Shown here piece by piece: positions 18,595 to 26,745 of a stretch of DNA of 64,000 bases. The stretch is from an uncultured Odoribacter sp. (GTDB lineage: Bacteria; Bacteroidota; Bacteroidia; Bacteroidales; Marinifilaceae). Under the pieces are notes generated by a model. That model was not told the origin of the DNA and searched no databases. It saw nothing but the letters and a program-made list of their open reading frames with translations. The first letter of the stretch is position 1. Each line of letters opens with the position of its first letter. The translations under genes and the position numbers were made by a program. The stretch covers positions 62,001-126,000 of the forward strand of contig CAJTPD010000001.1 in the NCBI GenBank assembly GCA_910578105.1, read 5' to 3'.

Positions 18595-19479
18595 TTATTT
18601 GATGCGTGTAAAAAAACGACGCCATTGGAATTTTTTAGTATCCGGATTTTTGGAGGTCAGGACCATAGCTACTTTTCCTACAATAAATTCTTCCGGAATC
18701 AGTCCGATGTAACGGGAATCCTGTGAATTCCACATCCGGTCGCCTCCCATGAAATACCAGTTTTTCCGGAAAGTATATTGTTCTATCAGGCTATCCTGAC
18801 AATAAACTTTCCCTTCGGATTCCCGGATATTGAGACCACTTTCGTATTCAATCATTTTTTTATACAGCCGGCAAGCCAGAGTGTCCAGCAAGATTTTATC
18901 TCCTTGCCGGGGAATATAGAGAGGCCCCATGTTCACAATCGTCCAATTGAGCCGTGGGTCAAAGGGGATTGTATGGTAAATGCCCTGTGGAAATTCTCCT
19001 TCATAATCGGCGATTCTCTGTTGTTCTTCCAGATTCCCGAATCCTCTTTTGCCATTGATTTCGTAATAAGCCTCCCGGATTTGTAGTGTATCCCCAGGAA
19101 TACCGATGCAGCGTTTTACATAAAAACGGGATAAGTGCATGTTGATTTTATTCCATCCTTTGCTATACGGAAAATTAAAAACCAGAACATCGCCGTGGCG
19201 AATGGGAGCATAGCCTTTTACGCGCCATATCGGAGGGTGTGAACCGTCTTTTAAGAAGTCAAAATTTTCATACATCCTTGCCCCGAAGCTCAATTTATTC
19301 ACCATGATGAAATCTCCCGGTTCGATGGCAGGTGACATGGAGTCGCTGGGAATGGAGTAAAAATCCACCACAAACAGCCGGAGTGCAAGGGCTATCAATA
19401 AAGCGATAACGATGGCTGCAGTGTATTGTAAAATGGTTTTAATGGCTTTTTTGATTGTTCTTTTACATATCACTTTCAT
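18595..19479 (-). CDS. lepB: Signal peptidase I
   Basis: A 294-residue type I (S26) signal peptidase, which cleaves signal peptides on the outer face of the cytoplasmic membrane. A single N-terminal membrane helix (about 15-38, ILQYTAAIVIALLIALAL) is followed by SIPSDSMSPAI, where S47 is the expected nucleophile. The general-base lysine is expected at K122 in YVKRCIGIPGD, and box E is GGDRMWNSQDSRYIG. The insertion of about 90 residues between the catalytic Lys and box E is common in Bacteroidetes enzymes. It is the last gene of a minus-strand cluster (miaB, TrmH-family methyltransferase, lepB) with gaps of 13 and 66 bases. A second lepB copy elsewhere is usual in this phylum. Confidence 0.95.
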   Translation of the reverse strand: MKVICKRTIKKAIKTILQYTAAIVIALLIALALRLFVVDFYSIPSDSMSPAIEPGDFIMVNKLSFGARMYENFDFLKDGSHPPIWRVKGYAPIRHGDVLVFNFPYSKGWNKINMHLSRFYVKRCIGIPGDTLQIREAYYEINGKRGFGNLEEQQRIADYEGEFPQGIYHTIPFDPRLNWTIVNMGPLYIPRQGDKILLDTLACRLYKKMIEYESGLNIRESEGKVYCQDSLIEQYTFRKNWYFMGGDRMWNSQDSRYIGLIPEEFIVGKVAMVLTSKNPDTKKFQWRRFFTRIK

Positions 19480-19545
19480 GGTTTTTCGTTATCTGTTCCG
19501 TTTTTATTGTCTGTCTTTTTTGTTTCGGCCCAACATAACCAGAAT

Positions 19546-20115
19546 TTATTCTCTGGGAACAGATTCTTTTTTAGTTTGAATTTTATCCAGCAGGGGAACC
19601 GTGAGTTGCCATAGTACAATACCGACGGTTACGGAGATATTTAATGAGTGTTTGGTTCCGAATTGAGGTATTTCAATGCAACCGTCGGATGCGTTGATGA
19701 CTTCTTGTTGTACTCCTTTTACTTCATTTCCAAAAATAAGCGCGTATTTTTGATTCAAACTGATGCTGAAGTTTTCCAAAGAAGTGGTATTTTCTGCTTG
19801 TTCAATTGAAAAAATCCGGTAGCCTTCATTTTTCAGTTGTTTAATAACCGACAGTGTGTCTTTGTCGTACTCCCAGCTTACGGCATCTTCGGCACCGAGG
19901 GCGGTTTTATGTACTTCGCGGTTTTCCGGTGTGGATGTAATACCACAGAGGTATATTTTCTCAATCCGGAAGGCATCTGAAGTCCGGAATACGGAACCTA
20001 CATTATTTTGACTGCGGATGTTGTCCAGAATGATGACAACCGGAATTTTATCGGCTTGTTTGAATTCTTCGGTATTAAGCCGGTTTAATTCTTCGTTTTG
20101 CAATTTACGATACAT
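19546..20115 (-). CDS. TrmH/SpoU-family RNA 2'-O-methyltransferase
   Basis: A 189-residue SPOUT methyltransferase that transfers a methyl group from SAM to a ribose in tRNA or rRNA. The three SpoU motifs are present: IRSQNNVGSVFRTSDAF (motif 1, about 34-50), LIFGNEVKGVQQEV (motif 2) and HSLNISVTVGIVLWQL (motif 3, forming the trefoil knot). The enzyme is short, without an N-terminal RNA-binding domain, so the exact target nucleotide cannot be assigned. It lies 13 bases after miaB, so two RNA-modifying genes are grouped together. Confidence 0.88.
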   Translation of the reverse strand: MYRKLQNEELNRLNTEEFKQADKIPVVIILDNIRSQNNVGSVFRTSDAFRIEKIYLCGITSTPENREVHKTALGAEDAVSWEYDKDTLSVIKQLKNEGYRIFSIEQAENTTSLENFSISLNQKYALIFGNEVKGVQQEVINASDGCIEIPQFGTKHSLNISVTVGIVLWQLTVPLLDKIQTKKESVPRE

Positions 20116-20128
20116 ATCGGATTCACAT

Positions 20129-21451
20129 TTAAATAATTTCTCCTTTTAATGTGGCAGATGTGCAGTCTGTAACTTTGATGCGGACTAATGAACCGACCGG
20201 AATTTTTTGAGCCGGGAAAACAATCACTTTATTCTGGCTACTGCGTCCGAACATTTCATCCGGGCTTTTTCTGGAAACTCCTTCTACCAAAACTTCAAAT
20301 ATTTTGCCAATATCTCTGCGGTTACTTTCCAGAGACCAGCGGGTTTGCAGGTCTATGAGTTCTTGTAGCCGGCGGCCTTTGGTGTCTTCGTCTACATTGT
20401 CCGGAAGACTTTTAGAAGCTTTTGTGCCCGGACGTTCTGAGTATTTGAACATATAGGCGAGATCAAATCCTACTTCCTGCATTAATTGCAGTGTTTGTTG
20501 ATAGTCTTCTTCGCTTTCATTATGGAAACCTACAAAGACGTCCGTGGATATGCCGCAATCGGGAATAATCCGGCGGATTGCGGCAATTCGGTCCAGATAC
20601 CATTCCCGGGTGTATTTCCGGTTCATGTTTTTTAAGACAGAATTGCTTCCTGATTGTACCGGTAAATGGATAGCGCGGCAGATATTCGGCCAACGGGCAA
20701 TAGTTTCCAGTGTTTCGTCGCTCATGTCTTTTGGATGGGAAGTTGCAAAACGAATCCGCATGCCAGGTACTGTGCGGGCTACCGCTTCCAGCAGGCCGGG
20801 GAAATTTACGGTGGTTTGTTCGTCTTTGTAGAGATAGGAATTAACGTTTTGTCCTAATAATGTGACTTCTTTGTATCCCCGGCGTTGGAGGTCAAGGACT
20901 TCGCTGATAATGCTGTGAGGACTGCGGCTTCGTTCCCGTCCCCGGGTATAAGGAACAATACAGTAAGTGCAAAAATTATTACATCCTCTCATGATAGATA
21001 CAAAACCGGAAATTGCGGTCTCATTAATCCGGGAGGGACAAATATCTTCGTAAGTTTCTGTGACAGACAATTCGATGTTGATGGCTTTTTCTCCTTTTTC
21101 GGCCTTGTCAATTAACAATGGAAGGTCCATATAGGCATCCGGGCCGACAACAATATTTACATTCTTTTCTTCCTCAAAAAGTTTTTCTCCCAGTCGTTCT
21201 GCCATGCATCCCATAATGCCCACCAGTAAATGCGGATTGTGTTTCCGGATTTCTGTGAATCCCTGGATTCTTCCCCGTACCCGTTGTTCTGCATTTTCAC
21301 GGACAGAGCAAGTATTAACCAGGATTACATCTGCCTCATTTTTATCTTGTGTATGTATAAAGCCTTTGGAGGTCAAAATGGCTGCTACCACTTCGCTATC
21401 TGCCACATTCATTTGGCATCCGTAGGTTTCGATATAGAATTTTTTTGCCAT
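20129..21451 (-). CDS. miaB: tRNA-2-methylthio-N6-dimethylallyladenosine synthase MiaB
   Basis: A 440-residue radical-SAM methylthiotransferase that converts i6A37 to ms2i6A37 in tRNAs reading UNN codons. It starts with the UPF0004 domain (FYIETYGCQMNVADSEVVAAIL), whose cysteines (in GCQMN, NTCSVRENAEQ and GIMGCMAERLG) bind the auxiliary cluster. The radical SAM motif CNNFCTYC (in MRGCNNFCTYCIVPYTRGRE) binds the second cluster. A C-terminal TRAM domain (LVEGVSRKSPDEMFGRSSQNKVIVFP, then GSLVRIKVTDCTSATLKGEI) completes the family layout. The NCSVRE-type context and full length fit MiaB rather than RimO or MtaB. It is followed by a TrmH-family gene and lepB. Confidence 0.95.
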   Translation of the reverse strand: MAKKFYIETYGCQMNVADSEVVAAILTSKGFIHTQDKNEADVILVNTCSVRENAEQRVRGRIQGFTEIRKHNPHLLVGIMGCMAERLGEKLFEEEKNVNIVVGPDAYMDLPLLIDKAEKGEKAINIELSVTETYEDICPSRINETAISGFVSIMRGCNNFCTYCIVPYTRGRERSRSPHSIISEVLDLQRRGYKEVTLLGQNVNSYLYKDEQTTVNFPGLLEAVARTVPGMRIRFATSHPKDMSDETLETIARWPNICRAIHLPVQSGSNSVLKNMNRKYTREWYLDRIAAIRRIIPDCGISTDVFVGFHNESEEDYQQTLQLMQEVGFDLAYMFKYSERPGTKASKSLPDNVDEDTKGRRLQELIDLQTRWSLESNRRDIGKIFEVLVEGVSRKSPDEMFGRSSQNKVIVFPAQKIPVGSLVRIKVTDCTSATLKGEII

Positions 21452-21512
21452 GTTGTTTATTTAATTGCCTGTAAAAATAGTATTTTCAATGGATATGTAT
21501 GGTCCGGAAGGA

Positions 21513-22070
21513 TTAGTTCATAAGTGTGTGTTCTGCCAATATCTTAATGCCGATTGTTATCAGAATCAGGCCTCCGAGCAGTTCTGCCTTGAGTCCTTTT
21601 ATTTGTCCGAAACGAAAACCGCAGAGGATTCCGGTGAGGGAGAGGAAAAAAGTGGTAAAAGCAATGATGCTGGCGGGAAACCAGATATTGAGTTTCAGAA
21701 AAGCCATACTGACTCCTACCGCAAGGGCGTCTATACTGGTAGCAATCCCCAAGGTGAGTAGTGTTTTGTTGGAGAAAGTAAGCGGACTTTTTTCTTCTTC
21801 CTGAAAAGATTCAAAAATCATTTTTCCTCCCAAATATCCTAGCAAAACAAAAGCAATCCAGTGGTCGAAATCTATAATGTAGGAACTGAAATGATTACCA
21901 AGAGACCAACCCAGCCAGGTCATGCCTCCCTGAAAACAGCCCATTATCATGGCCATTTTCAATGATTTCCGCATACAGAATGATTTCATGCAAATGCCGC
22001 CACTGATACTGACTGCCAGGCTGTCCATGGATAATCCGATAGCAATAAATAGAATGGTGATAAAGCTCAT
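21513..22070 (-). CDS. mntP: Manganese efflux pump, MntP family
   Basis: A 185-residue membrane protein with six predicted helices and the duplicated family motif: SMDSLAVSISGG in helix 1 and SIDALAVGVSMAF in the second half, whose acidic residues are needed for Mn2+ export in characterised MntP. An in-frame ATG lies 9 bases upstream (22079), but the -7 promoter element at 22090-22097 would place transcription start almost on that codon, so 22070 is more likely. The gene is divergent from the GSCFA gene and 61 bases upstream of miaB. No manganese riboswitch is visible in the very short leader. Confidence 0.9.
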   Translation of the reverse strand: MSFITILFIAIGLSMDSLAVSISGGICMKSFCMRKSLKMAMIMGCFQGGMTWLGWSLGNHFSSYIIDFDHWIAFVLLGYLGGKMIFESFQEEEKSPLTFSNKTLLTLGIATSIDALAVGVSMAFLKLNIWFPASIIAFTTFFLSLTGILCGFRFGQIKGLKAELLGGLILITIGIKILAEHTLMN

Positions 22071-22089
22071 GATGCACATTTTCTGAATG

Positions 22090-22097
22090 CAAAGATA
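22090..22097 (-). promoter_or_regulatory. Bacteroidota -7 promoter element for mntP
   Basis: The minus strand reads TATCTTTG, a perfect match to TAnnTTTG, about 20 bases before the chosen mntP start. No clear TTG is found at the expected -33 distance, so only the -7 half is supported. Confidence 0.5.
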
Positions 22098-22123
22098 GCA
22101 AAATGTTTAGAGATTTGCAGATT

Positions 22124-22154
22124 TTGTTTGTTTCCGGCATTCTTCTTATTTTTG
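22124..22154 (+). promoter_or_regulatory. Bacteroidota-type promoter for the GSCFA gene
   Basis: TTG (22124-22126) and TATTTTTG (22147-22154) are separated by 20 bases, which fits the -33/-7 pattern of Bacteroidota primary sigma factors. The ATG follows 15 bases later. Confidence 0.6.
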
Positions 22155-22169
22155 AGAAAAATTGAAATA

Positions 22170-23108
22170 ATGCAATTACAGACAATCGTAAAAATAGATA
22201 AACCTTCTTTTCAGATTGATTATACTACAAAATTGATGTTGCTGGGTTCCTGTTTTGTAGAGAATATCGGAGCCAAATTGGAATATTTTAAGTTTCAGAC
22301 GGATATAAATCCTTGTGGAATTATTTATAATCCTTTTTCTGTGGCGGAGATTTTGGATATATTGCTGACGAATAAGCGTTTTAATGAATCGGATTTATTG
22401 CAGAATGACGGGAAATGGGTCAGCTTGTATCATCACGGCAGTTTTTCTGCATTGCAGCCTGAAGATTGTTTACAGCGTATCAACAGCCGTATAGAGAATG
22501 CCTGTACCCACTTGAAGAAAACGGATGTGTTGATTATTACATGGGGTACGTCCTGGGTATACCGTTTTCGGAGTACCGGTCAGATTGTATCCAATTGCCA
22601 TAAATTTCCTGCTTCTGATTTTGAGCGGTTTCGTATGGAAGTGGAGGATATTGTAAACATTTATACTGATTTATTGCAGCGTTTATGGCATTTAAAACCG
22701 GATATGAAGATTGTGTTTACGGTGAGTCCGGTCCGGCATTGGAAAGATGGTGCACACGGAAATCAGTTGAGTAAGGCAGTATTGTTGTTAGCCATAGACG
22801 GGTTGAAGAAAATGTATCCGCAGGTTGTTTATTTCCCCTCTTATGAAATTGTAATGGATGAACTCCGGGATTATCGGTTTTATGGGGGAGATATGCTGCA
22901 TCTTTCTGAGCAGGGTGTTGAGTATATCTGGGAAAAATTCAGGGAGAATTATATCACTTCAGAAACTCAGTTCCGGATGAAGAAAATAGAAAAACTGAAT
23001 AAAATATTGCAGCACCGTCCATTTGATGCGGATAGTGATGCCACCCGCCAGCTTTATTCCCGTACACAGCAAGAACTCCGGCTGTTACTTCAAAGTTTTC
23101 GTGACTAA
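22170..23108 (+). CDS. GSCFA domain-containing protein
   Basis: A 312-residue protein of the GSCFA family, named for the motif seen here as LLGSCFVENIG (about residues 22-32). The domain fills most of the chain, with WGTSWVYR, FTVSPVRHWKDGAHGNQLSKAVL and DMLHLSEQGVEYIW resembling the blocks of SGNH-type hydrolases (a Ser/His arrangement is suggested by GSCF and DxLHLS). The family is uncharacterised as far as I know, so an esterase or acyl-transfer activity is only inferred. There is no signal peptide, so it is probably cytoplasmic. ATG 22170 is chosen because the promoter -7 element lies at 22147-22154; the longer in-frame extension would start upstream of it. Confidence 0.88.
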   Translation: MQLQTIVKIDKPSFQIDYTTKLMLLGSCFVENIGAKLEYFKFQTDINPCGIIYNPFSVAEILDILLTNKRFNESDLLQNDGKWVSLYHHGSFSALQPEDCLQRINSRIENACTHLKKTDVLIITWGTSWVYRFRSTGQIVSNCHKFPASDFERFRMEVEDIVNIYTDLLQRLWHLKPDMKIVFTVSPVRHWKDGAHGNQLSKAVLLLAIDGLKKMYPQVVYFPSYEIVMDELRDYRFYGGDMLHLSEQGVEYIWEKFRENYITSETQFRMKKIEKLNKILQHRPFDADSDATRQLYSRTQQELRLLLQSFRD

Positions 23109-23142
23109 TGATATTTTGTAGGCAAGAGGAGGGTATGCGAAT

Positions 23143-23676
23143 TCAGAACTCCGTGCTTTGCATTTCTTCTTCTTTTTCTTCTTGTATTATGTCCTGCATA
23201 GGGATGCGTTTCAGTTCTTCCAGGTAAATTTCAGTTTTAACCGGGTAACTGGAGGGATATAGTTTGCGGATTTTGTATAAATCCGGAATACTTTCCAACC
23301 GTGAATGATAATTGCCTGTCCGGATTTTAAAATCAGGGTCAAAATATTTCAGGTAGGCGGGAATCGTTTGGAAAGTTTCCTCGAATTTATTTCTGATTTC
23401 TTTTAATTCGTCGATGTTGCAGCCGTATGAATTTACTGAATGAATCTGAATGCGGAAGCCTGAAAAAGTTTTCTTTTGTTCATTCAGGTAGGTATGCCAT
23501 TTCAGAAGATTATGGATAGTATGGTCGCCATGTACATGTACTTCTCCTGTGCCTGTTTTACGATGGAGTTCTTTTATAATGTCGTCGTGGACAACTATCA
23601 TTACAGAGTCCGTATGGTTGGCATAGAGATGGACCGGAAACATGAATATCAGTACAATCAGTTTGAACATAGACAT
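23143..23676 (-). CDS. Secreted SPOR-like protein with histidine-rich N-terminal part
   Basis: A 177-residue protein with a signal peptide (MSMFKLIVLIFMFPVHLYA). The first part of the mature chain is rich in histidine (for example ELHRKTGTGEVHVHGDHTIH followed by LLKWH). The second part fits a Bacteroidetes SPOR-like domain: SGFRIQIHSVNSYGC, a helix, IPAYLKYFDPDFKIRTGNY, a second helix, then LYPSSYPVKTEIYLEEL. SPOR domains bind denuded peptidoglycan in other bacteria. The chain ends in a Glu-rich tail (QEEKEEEMQSTEF). It is convergent with the GSCFA gene (34-base gap) and divergent from cyuA. The SPOR assignment rests on pattern only. Confidence 0.7.
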   Translation of the reverse strand: MSMFKLIVLIFMFPVHLYANHTDSVMIVVHDDIIKELHRKTGTGEVHVHGDHTIHNLLKWHTYLNEQKKTFSGFRIQIHSVNSYGCNIDELKEIRNKFEETFQTIPAYLKYFDPDFKIRTGNYHSRLESIPDLYKIRKLYPSSYPVKTEIYLEELKRIPMQDIIQEEKEEEMQSTEF

Positions 23677-23897
23677 CTAAAATTTTTGCGAAGATAGGGA
23701 AAATAATAGGAAATGGTGAAATGCATGAGATAAAAAGTTAAAAAGGGAAGGTATAAAAGGTTAAAAATGCAGGGATGGGTGGGTAATAGGAGAATATCCG
23801 GGGATGCAGTCGTTAAAAAAGCGTTAATAGTGGGAGTGTTGAAAGTTGGTGTTACAAAAAAAAATAAATTTGTTCCATTAATCAAAAATTAAATTAT
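23677..23897. other. Purine-rich divergent intergenic region
   Basis: This 221-base gap separates the SPOR-like gene (-) from cyuA (+). The + strand is strongly A/G-rich and contains a degenerate repeat, TAAAAAGTTAAAAAGGGA (23731-23748) and a similar copy starting near 23753. No ORF or RNA gene was recognised. It carries the cyuA -7 element at its right end. Confidence 0.5.
23865..23872 (+). promoter_or_regulatory. Bacteroidota -7 element upstream of cyuA
   Basis: TAAATTTG matches TAnnTTTG and lies 25 bases before the cyuA ATG. TTG triplets occur upstream at 23-base and 16-base spacing, neither ideal, so the -33 element is uncertain. Confidence 0.45.
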
Positions 23898-25181
23898 ATG
23901 TGTCAGGCTACGGATAAACAAATTATAGAGATATTGAAACTGGAAACGATTCCGGCATTGGGTTGTACAGAACCGGTTGCTTGTGCTCTGGCATGCGCAC
24001 GTTGCAAGGAAGAATTGGGTGGAGTTCCGGAACATATTGAAGTTTTTGTCAGTGGGAATATTTATAAAAATGGTATGGGAGTGGGGATTCCCGGTACCGG
24101 AATGACGGGGTTGCCTATTGCTGCTGCGCTGGGGGCCGTTTGTGGCAAAACAGAGTATGGACTGGAAGTATTAAAGGAAGTGTCCGTTTGCGATAATTTG
24201 TCCGTTGCGAAAGGGCTGTTGGAGAAACGGGCAGTGGAAATACACCTGAAAGAGGATGCTCCGGATAAATTGTATGCAGAAGCGATATGCCGTAAGGGGG
24301 GAGACGTAGTGAAAACGATTATCGTACATGGGCATACCAATATTGTATTTGTTGAAAAAAATGGAAAAACGGTATATCATAAAGATTATACCTCCCTTGC
24401 TGTTGAAAAGAATGAACGTGCTGAATTGAGTGTGGCCCGAATATGGGAATTTATACATCATATTCCTGTTTCTGAGATTGAGTTTGTGCTGGAAGGGGCT
24501 GAGATGAATAAAGCTATTTCGGATGAAGGACTGAAAAGTAAATACGGATTGCAAATAGGGAAGACTTTAAAGGAAAATATCGATAAGGGATTGTTGAAAA
24601 ATGATTTTCTGAATAATGCCTTAATATGTGCGACGGCGGCTTCGGATGCCCGTATGGATGGTTGTGAAAAACCTGTTATGACAAATTCAGGTAGCGGGAA
24701 CCAGGGTATTACGGTTTATTTGCCGGTTGTTGTAGCTGCTGAACAGTTCAATTGTTCCCGCGAACAATTGATTCGTGCTTTGGCTTTGAGTAATCTGATA
24801 GCTGCTCATATTCACTATTATATGGGACATTTGTCGGCATTGTGTGGTATATTGATAGCGGGGACGGGTTCTGCGTCTGCTATTACTTATCTGATGGGAG
24901 GCACTTACGAGCAGGTGGTGAATACCATAAAAACCATGTGTTCCAATTTGACCGGGATGATGTGTGACGGGGCTAAGCAAGGATGTGCATTGAAGGTATA
25001 TTCCGGGGTATCGGCTGCGGTTCAGGCTTCTTTGTTGTCTATGCAGGGGATTACAACTCACAATGACGGGATTATTGAAGATGATATTGAAAAAACCATT
25101 CGGAATGTAGGATTAATCGGTACTGCGGGGATGGAGCAAACTGATAAGACAATTCTGAATATCATGTGCCGGAAAGAATAA
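23898..25181 (+). CDS. cyuA: L-cysteine desulfidase family protein (CyuA/YhaM, UPF0597)
   Basis: A 427-residue protein of the CyuA/UPF0597 family, related to the serine dehydratase alpha chain. Characterised members use a [4Fe-4S] cluster to split L-cysteine into pyruvate, ammonia and sulfide. Family marks are the early ETIPALGCTEPVACALA block (about 15-31), the Gly-rich GMGVGIPGTGMTGLP, MTNSGSGNQGI in the middle, and the cysteine-rich stretch MCSNLTGMMCDGAKQGCALK near residues 353-372, which probably supplies the cluster ligands. The protein is cytoplasmic. It lies 57 bases upstream of hydG on the same strand. Serine or another small thiol amino acid cannot be excluded as the real substrate. 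Confidence 0.88.
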   Translation: MCQATDKQIIEILKLETIPALGCTEPVACALACARCKEELGGVPEHIEVFVSGNIYKNGMGVGIPGTGMTGLPIAAALGAVCGKTEYGLEVLKEVSVCDNLSVAKGLLEKRAVEIHLKEDAPDKLYAEAICRKGGDVVKTIIVHGHTNIVFVEKNGKTVYHKDYTSLAVEKNERAELSVARIWEFIHHIPVSEIEFVLEGAEMNKAISDEGLKSKYGLQIGKTLKENIDKGLLKNDFLNNALICATAASDARMDGCEKPVMTNSGSGNQGITVYLPVVVAAEQFNCSREQLIRALALSNLIAAHIHYYMGHLSALCGILIAGTGSASAITYLMGGTYEQVVNTIKTMCSNLTGMMCDGAKQGCALKVYSGVSAAVQASLLSMQGITTHNDGIIEDDIEKTIRNVGLIGTAGMEQTDKTILNIMCRKE

Positions 25182-25238
25182 GCGGATGGTGTGTTATTCT
25201 GGTTCTTTTGTTTTTTGTACAATGAGGGATAGATAGTT

Positions 25239-26657
25239 ATGTATAATGTAAAATCTGGAATAGCAGAGGAGTTTATTGATGATGCTGAAATTCTGGCTAC
25301 ACTGGAATATGCCCGTGACAATAAAACTAACCGTGATTTAATCGGGAGTCTGATAGAACGGGCCAGGGATTGCAAAGGATTGAATCACCGGGAAGCGGCT
25401 TTGCTCCTGGAATGCGAAGAGCCTGATTTGATAGGACGGATGTTTAAGGTTGCTAAAGAAATTAAGCAAAAATTTTATGGTAACCGGATTGTTATGTTTG
25501 CGCCGCTTTATTTATCCAATTATTGTGTAAATGGTTGTGTATATTGTCCTTATCATGCAAAAAACAAGGTTATTGCGCGTCGTAAGCTGACTCAGGAAGA
25601 GATCCGGCGTGAGGTGATTGCATTGCAGGATATGGGACATAAGCGTTTGGCTTTGGAGGCTGGGGAACATCCATTGGTAAATCCCATAGAATATATACTG
25701 GAAAGTATAGAAACGATTTATTCCATTAAACACCGGAATGGGGCTATCCGCCGGGTGAATGTGAATATTGCGGCAACCACAGTAGAGAATTACCGGAGGC
25801 TGAAAAATGCCGGAATAGGTACTTATATCCTTTTTCAGGAGACTTATCATAAGAAAAATTATGAGATTTTACATCCGACGGGACCTAAGAGTAATTATGC
25901 TTATCATACAGAGGCTATGGACCGTGCGATGGAGGGAGGTATTGATGATGTAGGGATAGGAGTGTTGTATGGTTTGAATACCTATCGCTATGATTTTGTT
26001 GGTTTGCTGATGCATGCGGAGCATTTGGAAGCTGTTTTCGGGGTAGGACCGCATACGATTAGTGTGCCCCGGTTGTGTAATGCCGATGATATTAATACGG
26101 ATGATTTTGCGAATACGGTTCCTGATGATATTTTCCGGAAGATTGTGGCGGTTATCCGTATAGCAGTGCCTTATACCGGTATGATTGTTTCAACCCGGGA
26201 ATCACAAATATCGAGAGAAAAGGTGCTGGATATCGGGATTTCGCAGCTCAGTGGCGGCTCGCATACCAGTGTTGGCGGATATGTCAGACAAGAAGAATAC
26301 GATGAGACGACATCGCAGTTTGATGTTTCGGACCGGCGCACCCTGGATGAAGTAGTGGGATGGTTATTGGATTTAGGATATATTCCCAGTTTTTGTACGG
26401 CTTGTTACCGGGAAGGACGAACAGGCGACCGTTTTATGTCGTTGGTAAAATCCGGACAGATTGCCAATTGTTGTCAACCCAATGCATTGATGACTTTGAA
26501 AGAATATTTGGAGGATTATGCTTCGCCGGAAACCCGGGTAAAAGGAGAGCGTATGATAGCTGCCGAGATGCTTCGGGTGCCTAATGCGAAAGTTCGTCGG
26601 ATTGCTCTTGAAAATCTGGATAAAATTGTAAAAGGAGAACGGGATTTCAGATTCTGA
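25239..26657 (+). CDS. hydG: [FeFe]-hydrogenase H-cluster maturase HydG (radical SAM tyrosine lyase)
   Basis: A 472-residue radical SAM enzyme that cleaves tyrosine to p-cresol, CO and cyanide, building the Fe(CO)2(CN) unit of the hydrogenase H-cluster. The SAM cluster motif is CVNGCVYC (C96, C100, C103). The decisive feature is the C-terminal CX2CX22C motif (C386, C389, C412), which binds the auxiliary cluster and separates HydG from the thiamine enzyme ThiH. The central block IGTYILFQETYHKKNYEILHPTGPKSNY is also HydG-typical. hydE, hydF and hydrogenase genes are not in the window, so the maturation genes are not clustered here on the downstream side. It is probably co-transcribed with cyuA. 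Confidence 0.95.
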   Translation: MYNVKSGIAEEFIDDAEILATLEYARDNKTNRDLIGSLIERARDCKGLNHREAALLLECEEPDLIGRMFKVAKEIKQKFYGNRIVMFAPLYLSNYCVNGCVYCPYHAKNKVIARRKLTQEEIRREVIALQDMGHKRLALEAGEHPLVNPIEYILESIETIYSIKHRNGAIRRVNVNIAATTVENYRRLKNAGIGTYILFQETYHKKNYEILHPTGPKSNYAYHTEAMDRAMEGGIDDVGIGVLYGLNTYRYDFVGLLMHAEHLEAVFGVGPHTISVPRLCNADDINTDDFANTVPDDIFRKIVAVIRIAVPYTGMIVSTRESQISREKVLDIGISQLSGGSHTSVGGYVRQEEYDETTSQFDVSDRRTLDEVVGWLLDLGYIPSFCTACYREGRTGDRFMSLVKSGQIANCCQPNALMTLKEYLEDYASPETRVKGERMIAAEMLRVPNAKVRRIALENLDKIVKGERDFRF

Positions 26658-26662
26658 TATGA

Positions 26663-26725
26663 TTTTGCCGGATGACAGTTTTTCCGGAGTTAGTATTTTC
26701 CGAAAGCACAGCTCATCCGGCAAAA
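26663..26725 (+). terminator. Long hairpin downstream of hydG
   Basis: A 13-bp perfect stem (26663-26675 with 26713-26725) encloses 37 bases that can form a second, smaller hairpin (CGGA with TCCG). GTTTGTTTTT follows on the + strand. It begins 5 bases after the hydG stop and lies in the convergent gap before the esterase gene, so it most likely terminates hydG transcription. Confidence 0.65.
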
Positions 26726-26745
26726 GTTTGTTTTTGAGACATCCG

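Noticed and set aside
25239..26657. ThiH (thiamine synthesis) as an alternative to HydG
   Set aside because: The C-terminal CX2CX22C motif that defines HydG is present (C386, C389, C412), and no thi gene is nearby.
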